From Phanerodontia chrysosporium (lineage: Eukaryota > Basidiomycota > Agaricomycetes > Polyporales > Phanerochaetaceae): a DNA stretch of 64,000 bases. The stretch covers positions 434,001 through 498,000 of the forward strand of contig MJGA01000012.1 in assembly GCA_001910725.1 (NCBI GenBank), written 5' to 3'. The notes under the pieces were generated by a model. The model worked only from the letters and a program-made list of their open reading frames with translations, was not told the origin of the DNA and did no database searches. Position numbers and translations under genes: made by a program. Numbering within the stretch: the first letter of the stretch is position 1; each line of letters begins with the position of its first letter. Below, piece by piece: positions 35,303 through 45,954 of the stretch.

Positions 35303-36586
35303 AGATCTTTGTCACAACAGAGCTGGTGCGGGCTCAATCGGCTGGTGCACGACTAGCGTGTGCGCAAGATGGCGAGGGACTGCGAAGGACAGGGCAGAGG
35401 GTTCTGGCAAAGGTGAGGGTCCGTTAGACTGTGGGGTGAATGGTGGTTGAAGAAGACTGTTCATACCGTTGCCAATAGTAGGGCGAGCTTGAGCTCGGAT
35501 GGCGTTTCGGTCACTGGCAGTGCGTTACACCTTGGGCTTGCATCATTAGATTGAGATGCCCTGCTCACGCACCCATCCTGACATGCAGAGATGTATCATA
35601 TCCACTGCCTCTCCACCACACAGGCGGCGGGACCTAGTGTTGCGAGATGCCCTGACCCCGAGAGGTCTGCCCCGGCATCGCGATTGTTGACATATGCTAT
35701 ACGGTACGAGTCGAAGATAAGTTCAGCATCACAATAATCAGATTTCCATGCCGTTTGGACGCTGTGTACAGAAGTGTGATTTACTGTTCTTTCGACGAGT
35801 GCACCGGGCCCGGGTCGGCTGTTGTCCAAGTAAATGATGGGACGTCCTATTGATCGTGGGAATCAATATAGTAAGGGCGGTCAACAAGCGGAACTGTAAG
35901 ATCGTAAGACCTCTAGGTAAAGTTACTGATTACTGGACGTCTGAACCTTACAACAATTTCAGTGTTCGGCGGCTTCAAACCTTGCGAAACCATGACGAGC
36001 GTGGCTGATATCATTGCACGGTTTCTGTGGGCGGGTCGGAGCTATGATGGTGTTGCGCAGACGACTCTCCTTCTCAACGGTCAGTATTCTGGAGCGTGCT
36101 CGGCGCGGAATCACAATTTCCTTATCTCGGATTACGAGTTTGAGGAAGACCTGTAAATTACCAGAAGTATCGCATGAACGACTCACTTTGTACCGCCGTC
36201 CAGGCCATTGTAGTCAGAGCAGACCATGAGCCAGATCTTCATATGTCCCTAATGATACATACCACTGAGCGCCGACTATCAGCTTGGTTATGGTGTATTA
36301 GATCTACGAAAGCACGGTGACCATATTCTGGTTTTCGCATTGAACTTGCAGCGATGCAGTCTAAACACGTCAGGTTCCATCACCGTTCGACAGAGAGGAC
36401 ATCTCTTCCCTAAATAGAGGTCAGCCTTCGGGATCTGGGTGGTGGCACTCAAGAAAGGACGTACAGCCATGTCCTGTCAAGCTGTTGATGAGGTGGATGA
36501 TGCGAGAGCGTTGGCTGGGGAAAGTCACGTAGCACCCCTCGATTGGGCAAGTATAGTACGGTGCTGCGCTATCTTGCGGTCGATTA
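35303..36586. other. unresolved interval, possible exon fragments
   Basis: No complete gene is supportable. Minus-strand pieces include CPIEGCYVTFPSQRSRIIHL (about 36540-36480), which looks like half of a zinc-binding motif, and GKRCPLCRTVMEPDVFRLHRC (about 36410-36340), a RING-like C-x-x-C half. They may be 3' exons of the hypothetical gene at 36587-37933 or remnants of another gene. A further open stretch at 35596-35829 shows no recognisable domain. Confidence 0.35.
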
Positions 36587-37933
36587 TTATAGGTCGCGGA
36601 TGAGGACCCGAAGCTTCAGAACGTGAATCCTCCGTGGTAGAACTTTGGTCTTTCCCCTTGAAGACCTAGTTGTGTCATTAGTCGCACTTGCCGAACCCAA
36701 TCGCTTGGTGTCATGCCTCTCTCTAGCGGTTTCGAGCTCGAAATCAGCCAGGGTCGGCATGGATATTCGAGGGAGTCGGGCCCGTAGCGACTGGCGAGAC
36801 GTGCACGAAGGACCCACAGTCGGCATGTCCGGTGATAGCAAGTCTGATAGGTCTCCAGAGAATGCGCGATCCGTTGTGGCTTGCCGCTTGATCTTGGACT
36901 TGGAGATTGCTGGGACAGAGGCGTTCAGGTCAGGTTCCAAACGGGCCACAGAGTCGACGTCGAGAAGCGAAAATGCACTGTCCCAGAAAACAGAGTTGCA
37001 ACCCAGGGAGCTTTCGCGTGTACCATTTCGTTGGGCTGGTGAGCTGGCACTGGCTAGTCGACGACCGGAGCACTGGTCAACTGGCGGTTCCCTCCGGCGC
37101 AGACGCTTGCGCTGTGGTTGGCTGCAGAGATCAGCACGTTGCTTGCCCTTACGATCGCGCGGTGCCGTGGAGGGGAGGATAGAAGGAGGAGTCCTACGTG
37201 AGGGATGCTGGAGCAAGTCGGCTGGAGTGGGTTCGTCCTCTCTTTGGCGCTTCTGGTAGCGGACTTCCGCAGTGTCAACCCCGGTGGCTATCATAGGTAA
37301 GGTGTCTCGTTGGACCCGACCGGTGACGGTAGGACTTCCGGTAGCTTCTGCAGATGGAGTCCTCCTCCAAAGCTGCCAAAGTCGACGATGTGTCGAACTC
37401 TGAACATACGCTTCCTTCCCAGTCCGAAAGCAAGTATGCAGCGAATTCTTCGATCTTCCTTGGGAAAGCTTGGAGGGCAACGTAGGACGCTGGTAGATTC
37501 GTGAAGTCAGGTGAATGAAGCGGAGCGAGGTCGAAGGAAGATAGATCTAAGTCGGCCGGCGTATCAGGAGATGGGTCCTTGGAGCCTGCGTCCTTTGCAC
37601 ATGGGATTGCATTGGTGGATTCTGAGAGGATCCGGTGGCAACGGCAGGATTGTATTGTGGGTGGAGACGGGGCTACCACAATGAATCAGTAATGTTATTG
37701 TTTACGACGAAGAGACCTGACGACCTACCCGTTGTTTCCGGCATTGTGTGTATATCAACTTGATTGTCGACGACGTAGGGATTCACTGAAGCGATGGGAT
37801 AGGAAGATGGCGACTCATACGAGGAGCTCTCCCGGCTATGTAGTGTCGAAGCACTCTCTGCTTGTTTCCTCAATTCGGATTGCAAGACGTTCCTCTCATA
37901 GCCACAATATTCATGAACGTCACGGCACTTCAA
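36587..37933 (-). CDS. hypothetical proline/serine-rich protein
   Basis: Three exons can be joined without a stop. Exon 1 starts MKCRDVHEYCGYERNVLQ at 37933. A phase-1 intron (GTAGGT ... GGTAG) leads to exon 2 (APSPPTIQSCRCHRIL, DLDLSSFDLAPLHSPD, RKIEEFAAYLLSDWEGS). A short 37-nt intron leads to exon 3 (TPSAEATGSPTVTGRV, KRQREDEPTPADLLQHPSRR, DRKGKQRAD, RKRLRRREPP), ending LRVLIRDL at 36587. Basic clusters suggest nuclear localisation. No domain is recognised. The 3' end may instead splice into the zinc-finger-like pieces at 36340-36540, which would add a RING-type end. Boundaries are moderately sure, function unknown. Confidence 0.5.
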
Positions 37934-38604
37934 AGCACCGCCACCGAAGCCCAGTTACCCGGACGAAGGCCACATATCGAGTTGGATGGCGCAGCCTCAT
38001 GCCGTAGCTCGCCACATTTGCCTGACGACGGCTGTGCGTTGCGCTCGGTCAGCTATTGGCGATAACATACACGTCCCACATAACACACCTTCCACATGCG
38101 CTTTAGACAGGCAATACCAGTTTTGTGCCGTCCCTGTAGGCAAATGTCGGCTGCCAGACTCTAAGCAAGCGTGCGCGTCGAAGCCTTGGGTTGCTAAATC
38201 CAGGAGAGGCGGGAGGGACACCGAGCGAGCTGCGAGGTCCTTAGCTTCATGTACCCTCAGACGTCCGATACGAGGGAGGAACACTGAGCAGGAGTATCCA
38301 GGCGCATTGCCCTGTCAACGACTGCGGAATACTCGATCTTCGCGCTTTGGTGTTGGGGCGCCGCGAAGGCGGTCCGTTACTCCACCCAGATTCGCTGCGC
38401 AGGACGGCAGGATTTGGATTCACTCTGTGCTGGTAAGGTTGTCAAGGTAGAGACAGGAACAGAGGCGTTGGCTTTGAGGCTGACACTTTGACGTGGGCGC
38501 GGGCGGCAATGCATGTGCACGAAAATACCTGCGGAAGAAGCAGGCTGTTGGAACAAAAGAACATACGAGACTGCATTAAGATTGTCAAAGATGTGATACT
38601 AGAG

Positions 38605-40016
38605 CTACTGACTCTTCTCGCTCAGGATCGCCTCAAGCTCAGGTCGGATGCTTTTGATCATGTCCTCTTTTGTGTATCTTGGCTTCCAGCCGAGAGACCT
38701 CGAGTGTGTGCCACGCGCTCGGGAGTTCGCACCCCAGTACATCCCCATCTCCTACAACGTTCGCTCGTAAGCTCTGAGTTCTCACTGATGTACCGTAGAA
38801 AGAACTTGCCATGGATCCAAAGTACTTGACGAGCTCTGCTTCGCTGAACGCGGTCGGCTCGGCATCCGCGGCGAGGCCAAGTTGGACCATGACGCGGCCA
38901 ATCTCATCCGAGATGTCGCGCCACGCGTGCTCGCCATTCTCACCAAAGTAATAGCCGTGCGGTCCGTGGTCAACGGCGTCCGCTCCTCTACTGACGATTG
39001 CATCGTAGAGCACGATGTATAGGTCTGCGCCTGCATCGAGGATGAGAATGACCAAGCGACAAAGGGTGGCGGTGGCGTACAGTCGTCGATGTGAACATCT
39101 GGCTTGAGGGCAAGACCTTTGCCGACCATGCCTGCACGCCCTCGGTCGAGCGACGCCCTGATGAGCATCGGAATCTGCACGGAGTACGCATGTTGCAATC
39201 CGGCGTCCACAAGAAGAGTGTTTGCGATACTGTATACCGTGCTCGGAGGATGATGTATGTGCGGCAATAACCTGTAGGACGAAAGTTAGAGACGAAAAAT
39301 ATACTTCATAGATCATGCTTACCTTGCTCATCGGCCTCAAATACTGAAAGGTCCACTTTTCGATGGAAGCGGACGGCTTGATCTTCGCGAGCTGCTCAAA
39401 GTCGGAGTCGTCGTAGATGACGTCTGTAGGGTACATGCCGCCCGTCATCGCACCTTCGGTCAGGACGCCTGCATTAGACGGTTAGCCAGGTGTGCAGGGC
39501 TGAGCTGATGCACGAGTACCTGTTCCAGACTGACGGCAGAATGTCAGAGACAGATATACGTGCATACATGCAGCGTGAACGTACCGTGTGGATGAGGATT
39601 GGTGTGTCCCCCAAAGTGACATGTCGAGACTTCAACCCTTCAGAATCGCTTGTGTTGCTTCGAGCTCATCTGAACATGCCTGAAAAGTTGTAAGAGGCAA
39701 CGTGTAGTTCGGATACAGGACAGACGTACTAGAGAGAAGACGACATGTGCACTCTCCGCCAGTCTCTCTACCAAAGCCAGGTCTGTCCAGGATCCTACGA
39801 CAGGCTTGACCCCGAACGACTCGAATTTCTTCGCCTTCTCCTCAGACCGGACGAGAATGGTGATGTCGAATGTGTCCGCAGCCGAGTGAGCGAGTAATCG
39901 ACAGAGGACTGTTCCTCCGATGTAGCCTGCAAAAACATCTCAGTATGTCAGCAGCCACCCTCCTTGAGCAACGTACCAGTCGCGCCTATGAGAAATATAG
40001 GGGTCTTGGTAGGCAT
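38605..40016 (-). CDS. NmrA-like NAD(P)-binding (SDR-type) protein
   Basis: Starts MPTKTPIFLIGATG, an N-terminal Rossmann glycine motif (GATGxxG completed over an intron). Downstream exons include [77 protein letters not shown] and EAELVKYFGSM, with the end WGANSRARGTHSRSLGWKPRYTKEDMIKSI. The order is that of NmrA/atypical SDR proteins that sense or use NAD(P)H; many act in small-molecule reduction or nitrogen signalling. The last exon is joined by a GC-AG intron (38752-38809, donor GCAAGT). Reading straight through instead gives an unrelated C-terminus stopping at 38639. The substrate is unknown; probably cytosolic. Confidence 0.75.
38752..38809 (-). other. GC-AG intron in the NmrA-like gene
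   Basis: A 58-nt intron with donor GCAAGT and acceptor TTGTAG. Removing it joins YFGSM to EMGMYWGANSRAR in frame and gives the family-typical C-terminal helix; keeping it does not. Confidence 0.7.
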
Positions 40017-41862
40017 GGTACGCAGGCAAGCTCGAGGTCTGCATGATAAGCCTGGGGTCCAGTGACGCAAGGACGGCCGGGGAGGTGCCGAGTGTATCCC
40101 ACACACCGCTGGATATCGAGCACTACCATCAATGGGACCAGTGACTCCAATCCAGCATTGTTTGTTCAAAAGCGGTCGATGTGAGCATAAAGGGTGTTCA
40201 TGAGGTCGGTAGGATGCTGCTCGGGGTCAGAAGCAAGATGTTCCTCGCGTGGTTGCAACCACGCGAGACGGATCGTGAAAGCGAGCGCGCGCCGAGTCCG
40301 GGTCCACCGCTCTGCAGCTGTCTTACACCTCCATCTCCTGGAGCTGCGGAATAGCCCAATCCTCCTTCGTCGTTTTGTGAGGCAAACGGTTCAAAGTTCA
40401 CGCTCTCACCTGCGAGAGACGTGAGGTCGAACGCACGCGAAGTTGATGTCCAATTGGTTCTTAGACGGCGAGTAAGTGGACACCTTTGGTCATTTCGATG
40501 GTCTGACTGAGCATGCGGCTGCTGCTTTCATATCCTCTAGGGTACATCAGCTTAATCATAATAAAAATGCAATGTGGTCTTCACAAGCTCACTGGCATGT
40601 CTCGTATAAGTGAGAGAATAAACTTCCGACGAATTGCGAAGGTGACATTGACGACCACCAACGCTAACCTTCATTTATACCTGGACCAGGATCATATAGA
40701 TAACGGCTGCGAGTCTTCTTGCACAAGGCTCCTACTTAATGATTGTTTTCCTGCCTGGACCCGGAGTACGCGCTCTGGGCACGAACACGGACTGTCCTCG
40801 CGAATCCCCAATCGCTCGAGTAAACCGAGCACCCCTACAACCTTTCATGCATCCTGCAAGCACCGGACCTAGTGACTCCGCCGAGCTCCTTGATGGACAT
40901 GGTTCTTCCACGTCGCGGAGTGCTGACACAGGCAGGAGCGCCCTCGCGCTAGGCACTCTACACGATCTCGCCGACGCACCAGTGCATACAGCGCTCGTGC
41001 GTGAGCTGCGTCGCGTGTAGCCAACCGTCCGAGCTGGCACATCCTTGAGGGCTCCGATACCTGGTGAGTCTATGTCTCCTGCGCAGCGTGGCGCTAGGAG
41101 CTGACTGAGCGTACCAGCGGCCGTCGTGAAAGAGGTAATCCGCCTCTTGTACGCACGTCGCACGCTACGCGTCGTCGCGCAGCGATCATCGCGTGGCGGT
41201 TCATTCGTGGTGGGGTGAGTACCATTCCGGAGTTCGTCCACGCGCTGTTCTGACCCATCTCTACAGACCGTCGGTTCGGCGGGCAATCTCTTCGTGCACC
41301 TTATGCACCGGAGATTGGGACGTGGGAAACGCCACGGGCTGATTGAAATCGGATTGTACGCGTATTACACAATCAACCATAGCTGCCGATAATTCAGGGT
41401 GGCCACCAGTAAAAATCACGGACGTCTGGCTTTCCGGATGCTTCATGCCCTCTAGGGGGCGATTAAGAAGAACTCACTCGCGTTCTAGTAGGTGCGTCGC
41501 AAGAATGCTTCGCTAAGGAACAGCCCGTAGTTGATCTCGCATTCCGGTCAGGGCTAGCCGCCTGCTGCCGTCAAAGCTGTGTGCCCAGTTGCCTCTCGAT
41601 ACCATGCGGTTAGCCTGAATAGCCGCAGGCGTCCCAGTGGCCTCCGGGCCACACTTGTGGTTGGGGTGGCCCGTACCGTACAGAAGTGTACGATGCCCTT
41701 CAGCCCTACGTCTCGCTGACGTGTGTTTGAGCGGCATGAAATGAATATAGTATGTCTGATATCAAGACGTCTGGCAAAATGCTAAGATACAATATTTTAG
41801 GCACACGGAATGGCTCAAGGTATGACCGACACAGGGAGCCGAAGACGAACGCCCAGTTCACC
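40017..41862. other. gene-poor interval
   Basis: About 1.8 kb without a convincing gene. It contains a perfect 24-bp palindrome (40244-40267). A minus-strand open stretch at 41261-41446 (SVIFTGGHPELSAAMVDCV) looks mildly protein-like but has no start, domain or splice context I could support. Confidence 0.35.
40244..40267. repeat. perfect 24-bp palindrome
   Basis: The half-site CTCGCGTGGTTG is followed immediately by its exact reverse complement CAACCACGCGAG. It lies about 230 bp upstream of the NmrA-like gene's start, in non-coding DNA. Possible dimeric regulator site or cruciform; no direct evidence. Confidence 0.9.
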
Positions 41863-42285
41863 CTATGCGTGCTCAATGTGCTCCGCTGTGAAGCCGGACT
41901 CGTCAGCTTTCATGAAGAGCACGGTGTATCCGTGCTGTCTCAGCGCCGCACTGCAAACATCGCCTCAGTACGACGACAAGGATAACGCTCCATGAATACT
42001 TACTTGGAAGAGGCTAGCTGTGGGACATTTTGGTCCACATAGAGCTTCCAGGCGTACACTTGCTCTGGTGTGACGCTGTAGGTGCCATCGCAGGGCCGGG
42101 CGTTGCTGGAGCCAAGGCACTTGAACGTTCCGCTCTGCGGCTGGACAGGGTTTCGGTAGGAGCAGTCCTTGCTGCATTTGATGCCGTTGTTGACTTGCGT
42201 AGCTATACCAAGGGCATGAATTAGCTCGGCCGTAAACGTTATCTAGGCCCCAAGCCGCGAAATACTCACAGGAGTTCATGATGCC
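41863..42285 (-). CDS. small cysteine-containing protein, N-terminus unresolved
   Basis: Two exons are well supported. The first (42242-42004) reads LIHALGIATQVNNGIKCSKDC, GTFKCLGSSNARPCDGTYSV and YAWKLYVDQNVPQLASS. It joins over a GTAAGT...TTTGCAG intron (42003-41951) to the last exon (41950-41863), ALRQHGYTVLFMKADESGFTAEHIEHA, with a TAG stop. Spaced cysteines (KCSKDC, FKCL, RPCD) resemble a small secreted disulfide protein, but no signal peptide could be assigned because the first exon is not resolved; a candidate ATG is at 42279. I do not recognise the family. Confidence 0.5.
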
Positions 42286-43354
42286 AATTAGACGACTTGG
42301 AGTGGAATCGGCAAGACGGTGACGAGTGAAGTAAGAAGAGGATTGGAGGAAGCTCGGTGTGGAGGAGAATCGAGTGGTTCTCATGGTTGATATACCTCGA
42401 GCAGAGTGGCATGGGCCACTCTGTCATGGATACGCTTTCGGTGGATGATGGGATTCGGACAAGGCTGATGTATGCCAGTAGATAGTTCCGGATACTCTGT
42501 TCAATGTCTTGACGCATGAGTCATATCCTAACCGAGGTATGAGAGTGCAGAGTTGAGCAAGTATAAGCATCGCTCACGAATGCCTGATTACCAGAAACGT
42601 CTGTCAGCGGAAGGCAGCGGAGGAGGCCGCACCGGTGTCTTGCAGGCTTGTACAAGGCTCGTGCGCCTCAATCCTGCGATAACGTCACAGAATACCGGCG
42701 AGAGTAGTGTCTTTGGGAATTTGGCAAATGGCACCCTTGTCCGGACGAGCGCCGCGGCATTCAGTTTATGTGGCGCTTCCAACTTGACGCGCCGCCTCGA
42801 GAACGGGCGCTTGCCGCTTGGATTCGGCCCTCGTCTCGACCCCCGCAAGGACACGTTGCGTGCACCCTTATCACGTATAACGTCTGTTGCAGTGCAGCTT
42901 CCAGACGGCCACGGGAGAGGTGTCAATTTGGAGTTAATATCAGGGGCACGCGGCGCAAGGTTATGCATAGGTTAGTACTCCAACCTTCCCCGCAAACAAC
43001 GAACTCTTGCTGAAAAAATTGAACTCAGTTATATCGTAAAACAAAAAATTCTTTATTGCTCTGCGAGCGGCATGGAGAAGGGAAAGGTTACAAATACCTC
43101 GAATCGAGCGCACAAGACCAACGTTGTGCACCGCTGCCACGAGGCTGCAGCACCCATCGCGGTCGTGTCGGTAATGAGGCTCAGACCTCAGGAAGCGTGA
43201 TAGCCCGGCTCTGCCTACACAAAAAATGCGTGCACGGCGTGGAATGCTGCTGTATGTCATCACACGCAACCCACACGTTGGTCTTTGGCGCGACCCTTAT
43301 AGTATGCCCCTGCGTGTCTAGCTCGATGTTCACAACATCATCCACGACACGGCA
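42286..43354. other. intergenic, low-confidence open frames
   Basis: Opposing open frames of 140 and 126 codons overlap at 42553-42975. Neither shows a domain or clear codon preference, so neither is called. The last part should hold the promoter of the GTPase gene. Confidence 0.4.
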
Positions 43355-45143
43355 ATGGCCTCACGAGTCGGTCTCAACCTTTCTTTGCGGCGGAAGTCCA
43401 GGCAGAAGTCTGAAGATGCTCCACAAGCAGAGCAACCCCAACAGAACCCACGGTCGTCATCGCAGACGGATCGGCCTCCAGCGACGCAGGACGTAGCCAA
43501 AGTTGAGGCACCAAAACAAAAGCAGAAGGTGGTGATTCTGTGAGTGCAAGATTAACTTGACCTTGTACGAGAGGCTCATTTTTCGTAGCGTGATGGGACC
43601 CACCGGTGTTGGCAAATCAACAGTGAGCTCGTACATTGCTCGCCAGCCCAGCCAGGCATGCTGAACACACACACCAGTTCATCAATCTTGCCAGCAATTC
43701 CGACCTGCGTGTCAGCAACAGCCTGATCTCATGCACGGAACACGTAGAATTGTCAAAACCATTCGATCTCGATGGCATGGAGGTCACACTCGTCGACACA
43801 CCAGGCTTTGATGACACGTCCAAGAGCGAATCAGACGTGCTGAATGTCGTCTGCGAGTATCTGGCGACAGAGTACGCTCCCTGTATAATCGCACGTGAAC
43901 CGCAGTGCTGACCATATGATGCAGGTATAGTCAAGGACGCCGCCTCCACGGTGTGCTGTACCTGTATCGTATCTCTGACAACCGCGTCTCGGGTGCCGCA
44001 GCACGCAATCTGCGCTTCTACCGCGAGCTATGCGGGCCGAGCGCGCTTCCGAACAGCATCATCGTGACGAACTTCTGGGGCGTCGTCGACGCCGCGACGG
44101 GCGCGGCGCGGGAAGAGGAGCTCAAGACGAAGCCCGCGTTCTTCAAGCCCGCGCTCGATGCCGGCGCGCGCCTGTGGCGGCACGACGGGACGGTCCCGTC
44201 CGCCCACCGCATCCTGCGGCAGCTCGTGCACGCGGCGCCGTGCACGCTGCAGGTGCAGCGCGAGCTGATCGACGAGGGGCGCGCGGTGTACGCGACTGCG
44301 GCGGGCGAGGCGCTGCTCGCGGAGCTTGCGCGCGCGGCGCAGAAGCACGCGCAGGAGATGGCGCAGCTCGAGGAGGACCTCGCAGACGCGCGCCGCGAGC
44401 AGGACGAGGAGGCGCAGCGCGAGCTCGAGGAGGAGCGCGCGCGCATCCTCGCCGAGCAGGCGAAGCTCGACGCCGAGAAGCAGAAGCTCATGCAGCTCCA
44501 TGTCTCGGCCGCGCGCATGCGGGCGGAACACGCCGCCGTGGAGCGCGCGCAGGCGGAGGCACAGGCACGGGCAGAGGCCGCAGAGAAGGAGAGGCTCGAG
44601 GGTGAGAAGCAGCGGCTCGCGAAGCTCCAGGCTGCCGCAGAACAGGCGAGGGCCGCGCAAGAACAAGCTCAGGCGCAGGCGCAGGCGCAAGCCGCTGAGC
44701 GCGCACGGATCGAAGAAGAGAAGCAGAGGCTGGCGCAGGCTCAGGCTGACGCGCAGCGCGCAAGGATTGCCCAGGCGGCCGACGAGCAGGCCGAGGCCGA
44801 AGCGCGAGCACAGGCACTCCGGAGCAACGGCCAGGTAACTCAAGAGACGCAACGACAGACCCCAGAGCCGGCAGAGACGAGGGCACCGCCGCCGACACAA
44901 CCACAGACACAGGCCCCGCCCGATGCGGCGGTGCAGCCCGCGCCGCAGGCAGAACGCGCCGCCGACACGAGCCCGCCGCCCAAGGCACCCGTTGGCGACG
45001 CAGAGCACGGCGGGGCGAAGGAGGTGGGGCCGAGTGCAGGCTGCTTTGGCGCGCTCGCTGCGCTCTTCCGCGGTAAAGCACGCGCTGGCTCGGGGAAGAC
45101 GCAGGCTAAACGTTCGTCTCACAGCGATCATGCTAAGGCTTGA
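43355..45143 (+). CDS. AIG1/septin-like P-loop GTPase with long coiled coil
   Basis: Starts MASRVGLNLSLRRKSRQKSE. Three introns (the first begins after VVIL) splice to a G domain with G1 GPTGVGKST, then FINLASNSDLRVS, a switch-I-like region, G3 LVDTPGFDDTSKSE, and a G4 position reading SIIVTNFWGVVD. After the G domain (about residue 270) comes a long Ala/Glu/Gln/Arg-rich coiled coil (about 44290-44830). A Pro/Gln-rich linker and a Cys- and Lys-containing tail (SAGCFGALAALFRGKARAG) end the protein. Related GTPases are common in Agaricomycetes without known role; animal and plant AIG1/GIMAP relatives act at membranes. The G4 motif lacks the canonical TKxD. About 540 aa, with no frame break. Confidence 0.8.
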
Positions 45144-45954
45144 CACGCTGTGGGTGCGGCTCGCGGCCTGCGTCATGCAGCCGTTCTACCGCCTCATGGG
45201 CTACACCCGCCAGGACTAGACCGGACACATATTTACCGTGATATTATAGCAGTCGTAGCGTCCACCATGGCACGAGCATCCGTCGCTGGCACGAGGGATG
45301 TTGTAGGGACATTTGCATCTAAACACGACGAGAATCCAGGGCTATATATTGTACAGGAGTAAAAGCAGATTACGAGACGAGGAAGAGGAAATGAATCAAC
45401 GAGGGTGATAAGAGACATAACTAGAGGAGACGGCCGCCATACCATCTAGAATCGTGCTTCAGCACAGGAGTCCAGACGGTAAGTCGGAGAAATGGCAAAG
45501 AGGACTAAAGAGAGTTGAATCGGTGATGAGCGGCGTCATCCGCGGGGGTCGGGGAAGAAGCCGGTAACACAAGCAATAGAGATATATAAAGTCGCAACAA
45601 AACGCCGGGAGGTGCAGAGACCACATTAGGACGTGAATGTCGTGTGCGTTTCGTGTGCGTGCAGACGGTCGAGCGTCCAATAAATACGAGATGAGACATG
45701 TTGGCAGGGAGAGTCCGGATGAGCCTATAGATGGGCTGGGCTATTTGAACACATTAGATGGATGTGCGCTGTTGCTACATGGGTTGCGACGAGCTGCGAA
45801 TGACTTGCGAGCGACTTGCGAGTGCGAGGAATGCCGAGGGAGTGTACAGGACGGGCCGCCGACCCTCACGGTGGCTGACGGGCGGAGCGGACTCGCGCGG
45901 GCAAGGAGGAGCCGAGAAACAGTTCATTGGGGACGGACAGCCTGCACACGACTG
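45144..45954. other. convergent intergenic region
   Basis: About 800 bp between two gene 3' ends. AT content is higher than in the flanks; no gene is seen. Confidence 0.5.

Noticed and set aside
40732..41286. 184-codon minus-strand open frame
   Set aside because: Arg/Ser/Thr-rich with no domain. A competing plus-strand frame exists and no promoter or splice support was found.
42553..42975. 140-codon plus-strand and 126-codon minus-strand open frames
   Set aside because: They overlap each other. Neither has a recognisable motif, and I could not decide that either is coding.
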